Of a stretch of 64,000 bases of DNA, positions 48,699-57,047 are shown in pieces. Made by a program: the position numbers and the translations under genes. The DNA is from Physcousia sp015060555 (GTDB taxonomy: Bacteria > Bacteroidota > Bacteroidia > Bacteroidales > Bacteroidaceae), in NCBI GenBank assembly GCA_015060555.1, contig SUYG01000013.1, forward strand, positions 21,901-85,900, read 5' to 3'. The notes under the pieces are model-generated. The model saw only the letters and a list, made by a program, of their open reading frames with translations, made no database searches and was not told the origin of the DNA. The stretch's first letter is position 1. Each line of letters begins with the position of its first letter.

Positions 48699-50030
48699 AT
48701 GAATACACGAAAAATTCTTCTCACACTGGCGCTGCTGCCGGTGGCGGCAATGGCACAGACGTGGTCGCTACAGCAATGTCTGGACTATGCCACAGAACAC
48801 AACATCACGATTCAAAAGAACCGTCTCTCTGAGCAGGACGCCCTCGAACAGCTGAAGCAGAGGAAGGCGGCACTCTTCCCCACCCTATCCTTTTCCATGA
48901 GTCAGAGCCTCGGCTACAGACCCTTCCAGGAAGCCACGGTCATCGTGCAGAACGGTATGGCCACCAGCACCAACAACAAGCTCACCGAGAACGGTAGCTA
49001 CGGACTGAATGCCAACTGGACCATCTGGGACGGAGGCATCAACCGCAAGAATATCCAGGCACAAAAGGTGCAGACGGAGATCTCCGAGGTGCAGACCGAC
49101 CAGTCCCTGAAGACCATACAGGAGAAAATTGCACACCTCTACGTGCAGATTCTCTACACCATCGAGGCCCAACGTGTCAACGAGCAGCTCGCAGCCACCG
49201 CAAAGAAGCAATTAGAGCGCGGACAGGAACGTCTGAAGGTGGGCGATCTGGCCAAGGCCGATGTGGCACAGCTGGAGTCGCAGTATGCCACTGCCCAGTA
49301 CGACGTGGTGAACGCCGAGTCGCAGGTGGCCGGCTATAAGCGCCAGCTGAAGGAACTGTTGCAACTGGACATCACACAGCCCTTTGATGTGTCGGCCGAC
49401 GAGATGGACGACAGCCGAGCCCTCGCCCCCATTCCTTCTAAGATGGAAGTGTTCGAGCAGGCACTGCTCTCACGTCCTGAGATACGTGCGGCTGAGCTGC
49501 AGCAGGACGCTGCCGACGTGCAGCTGAACATCGCCAAGCGCGGCTATTACCCCACCATCAGCATGAATGCCGGCATCGGCGACAGCCACTACAGCGCCTC
49601 GGACGACAACCTCGGACGTCAGCTCAAGCTGAACCTGAACGGAAGCATCGGCCTCGGCGTGAGTGTGCCCATCTTTGACCAGCGCCGCAACAGGACGGCC
49701 GTCAACCGCGCGAAAATTGCCAAGACGAGCGCTGCCCTCGACCTGCAGGACAAGCGCACGACGCTGGGCTCTACCATCGAGAACCTGTGGCTGGAGGCTA
49801 CCACCTCGCAGCAGCGTTTCATCAGTGCCGATGCAGCCTTGAAGAGCATGGAGACCAACTACGAGCTCATCAACGAGCAGTTCAAGGAAGGACTCAAGAA
49901 CATCGTGGATTTGCTGCAGGCACGCGACAACCTGCTGAAAGCCGAGCAGAACAAGCTCCAAAGCAAATACACCACCATCCTCAACACCCAGCTGCTGAAG
50001 TTTTATCAAGGCGGGCTGATTGAAATCTGA
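48699..50030 (+). CDS. TolC-family outer-membrane efflux protein
   Basis: 443 residues with a signal peptide (MNTRKILLTLALLPVAAMAQ). Long helical repeats typical of TolC/OEP proteins occur twice: WSLQQCLDYATEHNITIQKN with the RLSEQDALEQLKQRKAALFP segment, and the matching FEQALLSRPEIRAAELQQDA with PTISMNAGIGDSHY. It forms the outer-membrane channel of a tripartite pump. First gene of an operon that continues with the MacA-like adaptor (73 bp), MacB ATPase and MacB permease, so it is the dedicated exit duct of that pump. Confidence 0.93.
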   Translation: MNTRKILLTLALLPVAAMAQTWSLQQCLDYATEHNITIQKNRLSEQDALEQLKQRKAALFPTLSFSMSQSLGYRPFQEATVIVQNGMATSTNNKLTENGSYGLNANWTIWDGGINRKNIQAQKVQTEISEVQTDQSLKTIQEKIAHLYVQILYTIEAQRVNEQLAATAKKQLERGQERLKVGDLAKADVAQLESQYATAQYDVVNAESQVAGYKRQLKELLQLDITQPFDVSADEMDDSRALAPIPSKMEVFEQALLSRPEIRAAELQQDAADVQLNIAKRGYYPTISMNAGIGDSHYSASDDNLGRQLKLNLNGSIGLGVSVPIFDQRRNRTAVNRAKIAKTSAALDLQDKRTTLGSTIENLWLEATTSQQRFISADAALKSMETNYELINEQFKEGLKNIVDLLQARDNLLKAEQNKLQSKYTTILNTQLLKFYQGGLIEI

Positions 50031-50103
50031 GCTGAGAAAAAGAGAAGATGAGACAAGCGTAAAATAAATAGGAAACAAATACAAAGAAAAGACAAAGAAC
50101 AAT

Positions 50104-51267
50104 ATGAGACACTACATTCATTTTGCATTGTTCGCTGCGGCAATAACCGTACTCACCGCCTGCGGTTCCAAGCCCACGGCTGAATACCAGACGACAACGG
50201 TGGAGAAGGGAAACATCTCGACCACCGTCACGGCCACAGGAACCATCGAGCCCGTCACGAGCGTGGAAGTGGGTACACAGGTCAGCGGCATCGTCGCTAA
50301 GATCTATGTGGATTACAACTCCGAGGTGAAGGCTGGGCAGGTCATCGCTGAACTTGACCGCACCAACCTCCTCAGCAACCTCGAGAGCCAGCGTGCCAAC
50401 CTCACCAGCGCCGAGGGAACACTCGCTTATCAGACCGCTAACTTCGAGCGCCACAAGGCTCTTTACAATAAAGGATTAATTAGTGCCAACGAGTTCGAGC
50501 AGGCCCGCCTCTCCTATGTCCAGGCACAGCAGCAGGTGAACACCGCACGCCAGAGCGTGAAGCGCGCACAGACGGATCTCGGCTATGCCACCATCACCTC
50601 GCCCATCAACGGCGTGGTGCTGAACAAGGCCGTCGAAGAGGGACAGACTGTGGCTGCCTCCTTCAGCACCCCTACCCTGTTCACCATCGCACAGGATCTC
50701 ACAGATATGCGAGTGATTGCAGATATCGACGAGGCGGACATTGGCGATGTCAAGGAGGGCCAGCGCGTCACGTTCACCGTGGATGCCTTCCCCAATGACA
50801 CTTTCCAGGGTCAGGTCACGCAGGTGCGCCAGCAGGCCACCACGGAGAGCAATGTCGTCACCTACGAAGTGGTCATCAGCGCTCCCAATGCCGACCTGAA
50901 GCTGAAGCCGGGTCTGACAGCCAATGTCACCATTTTCACCCTGGAGAAGAACGATGTCCTCACCGTCAGCGCCAAGGCCCTGCGCTTTGCGCCCAACGAG
51001 GCGCTCATCGCAGAGGACGAGACCATCGAGGGCTGCGAGGCTCCCCATAAGCTGTGGGTTCGCAAGGGTAAGACCTTCAAGGCCATCCCTGTGGAGACGG
51101 GCGTCACCAACGGCACCACCACCGAGATAGTCTCGGGCATCGCTGCCGGCACGGAAGTGCTCGAAGATATGGAGTTCGGCGGTGCCGCGGAGGATGCTTC
51201 TGCCCAGCAGAACAAGAACCCGTTCATGCCCGGACCGCGTAATAACAATAAGAACCAGAAGAAGTAA
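50104..51267 (+). CDS. macA: MacA-like periplasmic adaptor (membrane-fusion) lipoprotein
   Basis: 387 residues. Lipoprotein signal with LTAC (MRHYIHFALFAAAITVLTAC). Lipoyl/barrel-sandwich halves GTIEPVTSVEVGTQVSGIVA and ATITSPINGVVLNKAVEEGQ flank an alpha-hairpin (LSNLESQRANLTSAEGTLAY to AQQQVNTARQSVKRAQTDLG); a beta-barrel domain follows, and the C terminus is a Pro/Asn-rich tail. It links the MacB transporter to the TolC-type channel. Its stop codon overlaps the ATPase start by one base (TAATG). Confidence 0.92.
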   Translation: MRHYIHFALFAAAITVLTACGSKPTAEYQTTTVEKGNISTTVTATGTIEPVTSVEVGTQVSGIVAKIYVDYNSEVKAGQVIAELDRTNLLSNLESQRANLTSAEGTLAYQTANFERHKALYNKGLISANEFEQARLSYVQAQQQVNTARQSVKRAQTDLGYATITSPINGVVLNKAVEEGQTVAASFSTPTLFTIAQDLTDMRVIADIDEADIGDVKEGQRVTFTVDAFPNDTFQGQVTQVRQQATTESNVVTYEVVISAPNADLKLKPGLTANVTIFTLEKNDVLTVSAKALRFAPNEALIAEDETIEGCEAPHKLWVRKGKTFKAIPVETGVTNGTTTEIVSGIAAGTEVLEDMEFGGAAEDASAQQNKNPFMPGPRNNNKNQKK

Positions 51268-52016
51268 TGGAGAAGAAAGTCGTCATCGAGCTTCAGGATG
51301 TCCGTCGCGATTTCCAAGTAGGTAGCGAGACGGTGCACGCCCTGCGGGGTGTCTCGTTCAAGATCTACGAGGGCGAGTTCGTGACCATTATGGGCACCTC
51401 CGGTTCTGGCAAATCGACGCTCCTGAACCAGCTCGGCTGTCTGGACACGCCCACGAGTGGCGAATACCTGCTCGACGGCACCCCCGTGCGCTCCATGCGC
51501 CGTAGCCAGCGCGCCCGTCTGCGCAACCGCAAGATAGGCTTCGTATTCCAGAACTACAACCTGCTGGCCAAGACAACGGCCATCGAGAATGTGGAGCTGC
51601 CGCTGATGTATAACAAGGAGTACAACGCCCGCCAGCGTCGCGAGGCTGCCATCGCAGCCCTCGAAGCGGTGGGACTGGGCGACCGTCTGGAGCATAAGAG
51701 CAACCAGATGTCGGGCGGTCAGATGCAGCGTGTAGCCATCGCACGCGCCTTGGTCAACAACCCTGCCGTCATCCTTGCGGACGAGGCCACGGGTAACCTG
51801 GACACGCGAACCAGCTTCGAGGTTCTTGTGCTGTTCCAGAAGCTGCACGCCGAGGGTCGCACGATCATCTTCGTGACCCACAACCCCGAGATTGCACAAT
51901 ATTCCTCACGCAACATCGTCCTGCGCGACGGCAAGATTCGTGAAGACGTATATAACCAGAATATCCTCAGCGCCGCCGAGGCCCTTGCCGCTCTCCCTGC
52001 GCCCCAGGATGATTAG
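51267..52016 (+). CDS. MacB-type ABC ATPase
   Basis: 249 residues of the LolD/MacB ATPase family. Walker A GTSGSGKST (43-51), Q-loop VFQNYNLL, signature MSGGQ (148-152), Walker B VILADE (168-173) with D-loop GNLDT, and H-loop VTHN. In E. coli MacB the ATPase and membrane part are one protein; here they are separate genes, as usual in Bacteroidetes. It begins in the macA stop codon and is followed by the permease gene after 39 bp. Confidence 0.95.
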   Translation: MEKKVVIELQDVRRDFQVGSETVHALRGVSFKIYEGEFVTIMGTSGSGKSTLLNQLGCLDTPTSGEYLLDGTPVRSMRRSQRARLRNRKIGFVFQNYNLLAKTTAIENVELPLMYNKEYNARQRREAAIAALEAVGLGDRLEHKSNQMSGGQMQRVAIARALVNNPAVILADEATGNLDTRTSFEVLVLFQKLHAEGRTIIFVTHNPEIAQYSSRNIVLRDGKIREDVYNQNILSAAEALAALPAPQDD

Positions 52017-52055
52017 CCACCGCCTCTTCGGGGGCTCCTAAAGGCATTTGAATTT

Positions 52056-53276
52056 ATGAGTTATATTAATCTTTTTAAGATTGCCATCAAGGCAATCCTC
52101 AGCAATAAAGCCCGCAGCTTCCTCTCGATGCTCGGCATCATCATCGGTGTTGGAGCTGTCATCGTGATGATGGCCATCGGCCAAGGCTCCAAGCAGAGCA
52201 TACGCGCCGAACTGGCCAAGCAGGGCACCAACCTGCTCACCATACGCCCGGGTGCCGACCAGCGCGGCGGCGTGCGTCTCGACCCGTCGGCTATGCAGAC
52301 GCTGAAGCATGCAGATTACGAGGCCATCCTGCGCGAGGCAAAGTTTGTCACCAAGGTGTCGCCGGAGGTGACATCCAGCGGACAGGTCATCAACGGTGCC
52401 AACAACACCACCAGCACCTGCTATGGCGAGTCGCCCGACTACTTGACCATCAAGCTGTGGAGCATCGAGGAAGGCACCTGCTTCACTGAAGAGGATGTGA
52501 AGAAGAGTTCCAAGGTGTGCATCATAGGCAAGACCGTTGTCAAGGAGCTGTTCCCCAACGGTCAGGACCCCATCGGGAAGACCATCCGCTTCAAGAGCAT
52601 CCCCCTGCGCGTCATCGGCGTCCTCAAAGGCAAGGGCTATAACAACTGGGGCATGGACCAGGACAACGTCATCATCGCGCCATACACCACCGTGATGAAG
52701 CGCCTCTCCGCCCAGACCCACTACAACAGCATCGTCTGCTCGGCCGTCACCGAGGAACTCTCGGACCAGGCCATCGAGGACCTCACGGCCATCCTGCGTC
52801 GCACGCATAAACTCAAGGACGGCGAGGAGGATAACTTCACCATCCGTTCTCAGCAGGAGTTCATGGAGACGATGTCCTCCACGATGGATACCATCACCAT
52901 CATTCTCGTGGTGGCCGCAGCCTTCTCGCTCCTCGTGGCAGGCATCGGTATCATGAATATTATGCTCGTCAGCGTCACAGAGCGTACGAAAGAAATAGGT
53001 TTACGCATGAGCGTGGGCGCGCGCGGACTGGACATCAGCAACCAGTTCCTCATTGAATCCATCCTCATCAGTCTCACGGGCGGCATCCTGGGTGTCCTCT
53101 TCGGAGCCCTCCTCACTTGGGGCTGCAACGCTATCGTGGGCTATCCCGCCGTCATCCCCATGTGGAGCGTTATCGTCAGCTTTGTCGTCTGTGTGGCCAT
53201 CGGTGTCGGCTTCGGCTACTTCCCGGCTCAGAAGGCTGCACGTCTTGACCCGATTGAGGCGATACGTTACGAGTAA
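52056..53276 (+). CDS. MacB-type ABC permease (FtsX fold)
   Basis: 406 residues: N-terminal helix with SFLSMLGIIIGVGAVIVMMA, a MacB periplasmic domain (~45-275), and three C-terminal FtsX helices (IILVVAAAFSLLVAGIGIMN; the family loop VSVTERTKEIGLRMSVGARG; AALTWGC-like; VVCVAIGVGFGYFPAQKAAR), ending LDPIEAIRYE as in MacB. Mechanotransmission-type exporter of peptides or macrolide-like compounds from the periplasm through TolC. Cargo not determinable. Confidence 0.94.
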   Translation: MSYINLFKIAIKAILSNKARSFLSMLGIIIGVGAVIVMMAIGQGSKQSIRAELAKQGTNLLTIRPGADQRGGVRLDPSAMQTLKHADYEAILREAKFVTKVSPEVTSSGQVINGANNTTSTCYGESPDYLTIKLWSIEEGTCFTEEDVKKSSKVCIIGKTVVKELFPNGQDPIGKTIRFKSIPLRVIGVLKGKGYNNWGMDQDNVIIAPYTTVMKRLSAQTHYNSIVCSAVTEELSDQAIEDLTAILRRTHKLKDGEEDNFTIRSQQEFMETMSSTMDTITIILVVAAAFSLLVAGIGIMNIMLVSVTERTKEIGLRMSVGARGLDISNQFLIESILISLTGGILGVLFGALLTWGCNAIVGYPAVIPMWSVIVSFVVCVAIGVGFGYFPAQKAARLDPIEAIRYE

Positions 53277-53316
53277 CCCGTGAAAGAGATAAAACTACAA
53301 TTAAAAATTGAATAAT

Positions 53317-53889
53317 ATGAAAAAGATTCTGATTGCATTATTCCTGGTTCTGCCACTTCTCGCATCTGCCGAGAAACGCGATGACAGCAAGTACCTCCGC
53401 GGCGCCGTGCCCGAAGTGAATGGTATTGTCACCTTCAGCCAGACCTTCAGCGTCCCCGGCAAGTCGCAAGCTGACATCTATCCTGTCATACAGAACTATG
53501 TCAAAGGTCTGGTTGCAGCAGGCCGTCAGGACCTCCGAACACGTGTTCTATCCGATGAAAACAACACCATCGTGGCCAACATCGAAGAGATCATGACCTT
53601 CAAGAAGAAGTTCCTCAACTGGGACCACTGCTACTTCCGCTACCTCCTCAGCGCCGAGTGCACCCCTGACAGCCAGGTGAAGATGACCATCACGAAGATT
53701 ACCTACTACTATGGCTTTGACCAGGAAGGCAACAACGGCGAGAACTACAAAGCCGAAGAGTGGATTTCAGACAAGGAAGCCGTCAACAAGGCTGGCACAA
53801 AACTCTACCCCCGCAGCGGCAAGTTCCGTCGCAAGACCGTAGATCGCGCCGAGGAAATCTTCGCCGGCGCACAAGCTCTATTTAAGTAA
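53317..53889 (+). CDS. DUF4468-like exported protein
   Basis: 190 residues with a signal peptide (MKKILIALFLVLPLLASA). A TTG at 53308 would add three residues; the ATG at 53317 is preferred. The mature part has the pattern of the Bacteroidetes DUF4468 domain: VNGIVTFSQTFSVPGKSQAD at the start, a central beta-sheet, and VDRAEEIFAGAQALF at the end. Probably envelope-located, function unknown. It is 41 bp downstream of the MacB permease and 19 bp upstream of DUF4494, so it is in the same transcript. Confidence 0.75.
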   Translation: MKKILIALFLVLPLLASAEKRDDSKYLRGAVPEVNGIVTFSQTFSVPGKSQADIYPVIQNYVKGLVAAGRQDLRTRVLSDENNTIVANIEEIMTFKKKFLNWDHCYFRYLLSAECTPDSQVKMTITKITYYYGFDQEGNNGENYKAEEWISDKEAVNKAGTKLYPRSGKFRRKTVDRAEEIFAGAQALFK

Positions 53890-53908
53890 CCCCTTAGAAT
53901 CACTACAC

Positions 53909-54355
53909 ATGAACAGCGAATGGTTTGAATGCAAGGTCCGTTTCGACAAGACATTGGAAACGGGCCTGATGAAGAAAGTGACGGAGACATATTTGGTGGA
54001 TGCCCTCAGCTTTACCGAGGCGGAGCGACGTTTCATTGAAGAGATGACGCCCTACATCAGCGGCGAGTTCACGGTGACGGACATCAAGCGTGCTCGTCTG
54101 GCCTATGTCTTTGAGAGCGAAGATGCCGCTGCTGACCGTTGGTTCAAGGCCAAGGTGGCTTACATCACCCTCGATGAGAAGAGCGGTGCCGAGAAACGCA
54201 CCAACCAGAATGTACTCGTGCAGGCCACCGACTTCCGCGATGCCGTGAAGGTGTTGGACAAGAACATGGAAGGCACACTCGGTGACTGGGTCATCGTCAG
54301 CATCGCCGAGACACCCATCATGGACGTCTTCCACTATGTAAAGAAAGAGGATTAA
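53909..54355 (+). CDS. DUF4494 domain protein
   Basis: 148 residues, cytoplasmic (no signal or membrane helix). N terminus NSEWFECKVRFDKTLETGLM with KKVTETYLVDALSFTEAE is typical of the DUF4494 family, which is restricted largely to Bacteroidetes. The rest is a beta-rich domain (WFKAKVAYITLDEKSGAEKR). Function unknown. It is commonly next to yggS in Bacteroidales as far as I recall, and here precedes it by 49 bp. Confidence 0.9.
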   Translation: MNSEWFECKVRFDKTLETGLMKKVTETYLVDALSFTEAERRFIEEMTPYISGEFTVTDIKRARLAYVFESEDAAADRWFKAKVAYITLDEKSGAEKRTNQNVLVQATDFRDAVKVLDKNMEGTLGDWVIVSIAETPIMDVFHYVKKED

Positions 54356-54360
54356 CCCCT

Positions 54361-54397
54361 TTGAACCCTTGAACTTTTGAACTTTTTGAACCCTTGA
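54361..54397 (+). repeat. CTTGAAC repeats upstream of yggS
   Basis: CCCTTGAACTTTTGAACTTT then TTGAACCCTTGAG, repeated every ~11 bp and ending 7 bp before the yggS ATG. Same class, same sense orientation as before udk, araD and the ABC ATPase gene. Confidence 0.55.
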
Positions 54398-54404
54398 GAC
54401 AACC

Positions 54405-55064
54405 ATGATCTCAGACGAGATACAACGTATCACAGCGCAACTGCCGGCAGGCGTCCGTCTCGTAGCCGTCTCGAAGTTCCATCCTTCCGAGGCCATACGC
54501 GAAGCCTACGCAGCTGGCCAGCGTGTCTTTGGCGAGAGCCACGCCCAGGAACTGCAACTCAAACACGAGGAGCTGTCCGACCTGCAAGAGCTGGAGTGGC
54601 ACTTCATCGGCCACCTTCAGACCAACAAGGTAAAGTACATCGCGCCCTATGTCACGCTGATTCATGCCGTTGACTCCCCTCGCCTGCTTGCTGAAATCGA
54701 TAAGCAAGCCCAGAAGTGCGGTCGCACCATCTCCTGTCTGCTGCAGCTTCATGTGGCAGCAGAAGAGACGAAGTTCGGCTTTACGCCCGACGAAGCCCGT
54801 GCTTTCCTGGACGATGGCAGCTGGCAAGCGCTGGAACATGTGAGGCTGAGCGGCGTGATGGCCATGGCCACTAACACAGACGACACCACCCGTATTCGTG
54901 ATGACTTCCGCCGTGCCCGCCGTTTCTTCGAGGAGGCACGTCAGCAGTACCCCTCCTTCACGGAACTCTCCATGGGGATGAGCGACGACTGGCACATCGC
55001 CATCGATGAAGGCTCCACACTCATCCGCATCGGAACACAGATCTTCGGTCAGAGACAGTACTGA
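54405..55064 (+). CDS. YggS/PLPBP-family pyridoxal phosphate homeostasis protein
   Basis: 219 residues, the usual length. PLP-binding K24 in AVSKFHP, then FGESHAQEL, WHFIGHLQTNKV, SMGMSDDWHIAIDEGSTLIR and GTQIFGQRQY at the C terminus. This single-domain TIM-barrel protein resembles the alanine racemase N-terminal domain and helps to buffer PLP; it has no known catalytic activity. It is the last gene of the TolC-MacAB transcript, closed by the terminator at 55140-55172. Confidence 0.96.
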   Translation: MISDEIQRITAQLPAGVRLVAVSKFHPSEAIREAYAAGQRVFGESHAQELQLKHEELSDLQELEWHFIGHLQTNKVKYIAPYVTLIHAVDSPRLLAEIDKQAQKCGRTISCLLQLHVAAEETKFGFTPDEARAFLDDGSWQALEHVRLSGVMAMATNTDDTTRIRDDFRRARRFFEEARQQYPSFTELSMGMSDDWHIAIDEGSTLIRIGTQIFGQRQY

Positions 55065-55139
55065 GCAGCTTGAACGACGACATCAAGGCGACAGCCGGGC
55101 TGATGATAGCTCAAAAGCCCTCGGCATGGACGCTTCAAC

Positions 55140-55172
55140 AAAGGACAATTCCACGGCGGAATTGTCCTTTTT
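55140..55172 (+). terminator. Rho-independent terminator after yggS
   Basis: AAAGGACAATTCC (55140-55152) pairs perfectly with GGAATTGTCCTTT (55158-55170) around a 5-base loop, followed directly by TT. Together with the last bases of the stem this gives a run of five T. Confidence 0.88.
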
Positions 55173-55224
55173 GGTATAAAAGAGGTAAAAATGGTAGCCT
55201 CGGCAATAGTTTTTGCACAAAATA

Positions 55225-55256
55225 TTTGCGAGTGTGCAAAAAAAGCTCTACCTTTG
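55225..55256 (+). promoter_or_regulatory. Promoter of the first acyl-CoA ligase gene
   Basis: TTTG (55225-55228), 20-bp spacer, TACCTTTG (55249-55256). The sequence around repeats TTTTGCACA / TTTGCACAC, giving short direct repeats (GTGCAAAA) at 55233-55240 and 55275-55282 that could bind a regulator. Confidence 0.7.
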
Positions 55257-55287
55257 CACACAATTTAAATAAATGTGCAAAACATTC

Positions 55288-56967
55288 ATGGAAAGTATAA
55301 GTTTTAATGCCTGTCTGCAGGAGAGCATCCAAAACAATTGGGATTTGGATGCCCTGTCAGATTACGGCGCACAAACCTTCCGCTACAAGGACGTAGCAAG
55401 AATCATTGAAAAACTACACATCATCCTCGAAGCGTCAGGCGTTCGACAAGGCGACAAGGTTGCCATCTGCGGCCGCAACACGGCACGCTGGGGTATTGCA
55501 TTCCTTGCCACCATCACCTATGGTGCCGTTGCCGTCCCCATCCTTCATGAGTTCCATCCCGAACAGATCCATGACATCGTCAACCACTCCGATTCCAAGC
55601 TGCTCTTCGTCGGCGACCAGGTGTGGCCGCAGCTTGACATCGAGAAGATGCCGGGACTGGAAGGCGTCTTTGCCAACTCCAGCGACGAATACCGCATTCT
55701 GCATGGCCGCACAGAAAAGGTGACCTACGCACGCGAGAACCTCAACCGCCTCTTTGGCGAGCGATTCCCTATGAATTTCCGCGCGCGCGATATACAATAT
55801 TATAAGGACTCCCCCGAAGAGATGGCGGTGCTCAACTACACCAGCGGCACCACCTCCAACTCCAAGGGCGTGATGATTCCTTTCCGTGCGCTGTGGAGCA
55901 ATGTGAAGTTTGCTGCCGAGGTCTATGACGACCACGTCAAGCCCGGCGAGAACGTGGTAAGTATCCTGCCCACCGCACACATGTACGGCATGGCCTTCGA
56001 ATTCCTCTATGAGATGACACGCGGCGCTCACGTCACGTTCCTCGGCAAGACGCCCTCTCCCACCGTCATGCTGCGCGCATTCGAGGAGCTCAAGCCGAAG
56101 GTGGTCATCGCCGTTCCCCTGCTCATCGAGAAGATTGTCCGCAAGGCCATCTTCCCCAAAATCAATGCTCCTGCCATACGTCTGGCTTTGATGACGCCGC
56201 TACTGCGCGACCGTATCAAGCTGAACATCCGTCGCAAAATGCAGAAAGCCTTCGGCGACAACTTCTTCGAGATCATCGTGGGTGGTGCTGCCATGAACCA
56301 GGACATCGAAATCTTCCTCAAGGGCATTGGCTTCAACTACACCATCGGCTACGGTGCTACCGAGTGCGCCCCCATCATCTGCTATGCTCCTTGGAACAAG
56401 TTCGTGCAGGGCTCCTGCGGTAAGGCCGCACCGCGTATGGAGGTTCGCATCGACAGCGCTGACCCCCAACACGTTCCCGGCGAGATTCTCGCACGTGGCA
56501 TGAATGTGATGCTGGGCTACTACAAGAACGAAGAAGCAACAGCTGCCACACTCGACAAAGAAGGTTGGTACCACACCGGCGACCTGGGCATCATGGATGC
56601 CGAGGGCAACGTCTTCATCAAAGGCCGTTCCAAGAACATGCTCTTGGGTGCCAACGGACAGAACATCTACCCCGAAGAGATTGAGGATAAGCTCTCCTCC
56701 CTGCCCTATGTCACCGAGTGCGTGGTCATCCAGAAGGGCGAACAGCTCTACGGTCTCGTCTATACCGACCCCGACGAACTCCGCAAGGGTGCCATCAGCC
56801 GCAATGGTCTGGAGGCGCAGATGGAGGTCAACCGCACGGAGCTCAACAAGATTGTTCCCGCCTACGCCCGTCTTCACGCCATCAAGCTGGTGGACGAGGA
56901 GTTCGAGAAGACCCCAAAGAAGAGCATCAAACGCTATAAGTATATGGACTACCCTGTTGAGGGGTGA
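55288..56967 (+). CDS. Long-chain acyl-CoA synthetase / AMP-dependent ligase (paralogue 1)
   Basis: 559 residues of the ANL superfamily, adenylating a carboxylic acid (probably a fatty acid) and forming the CoA thioester. Core motifs: P-loop YTSGTTSNSKGV, GYGATECAPI, WYHTGDLG (hinge region follows) and a C-terminal catalytic Lys in TPKKSIKRYKY. The start at MESISFNACLQES aligns exactly with the N terminus of the tandem paralogue; an ATG 15 bp upstream (55273) is possible but unlikely because it would leave only ~10 nt of leader. Ends 80 bp before the second copy. Confidence 0.9.
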   Translation: MESISFNACLQESIQNNWDLDALSDYGAQTFRYKDVARIIEKLHIILEASGVRQGDKVAICGRNTARWGIAFLATITYGAVAVPILHEFHPEQIHDIVNHSDSKLLFVGDQVWPQLDIEKMPGLEGVFANSSDEYRILHGRTEKVTYARENLNRLFGERFPMNFRARDIQYYKDSPEEMAVLNYTSGTTSNSKGVMIPFRALWSNVKFAAEVYDDHVKPGENVVSILPTAHMYGMAFEFLYEMTRGAHVTFLGKTPSPTVMLRAFEELKPKVVIAVPLLIEKIVRKAIFPKINAPAIRLALMTPLLRDRIKLNIRRKMQKAFGDNFFEIIVGGAAMNQDIEIFLKGIGFNYTIGYGATECAPIICYAPWNKFVQGSCGKAAPRMEVRIDSADPQHVPGEILARGMNVMLGYYKNEEATAATLDKEGWYHTGDLGIMDAEGNVFIKGRSKNMLLGANGQNIYPEEIEDKLSSLPYVTECVVIQKGEQLYGLVYTDPDELRKGAISRNGLEAQMEVNRTELNKIVPAYARLHAIKLVDEEFEKTPKKSIKRYKYMDYPVEG

Positions 56968-57047
56968 TGCTGTTGGCTATTGGCTATTGGCTATTGGCTG
57001 TTGGCCGTTGAGAATTAAGTATTTGACAAACTATAACCAACTACATA

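Noticed and set aside
50862..51899. Antisense frame over the macA-macB junction (and 52038-52808 over the permease)
   Set aside because: No family resemblance; the sense strand carries complete, motif-rich genes.
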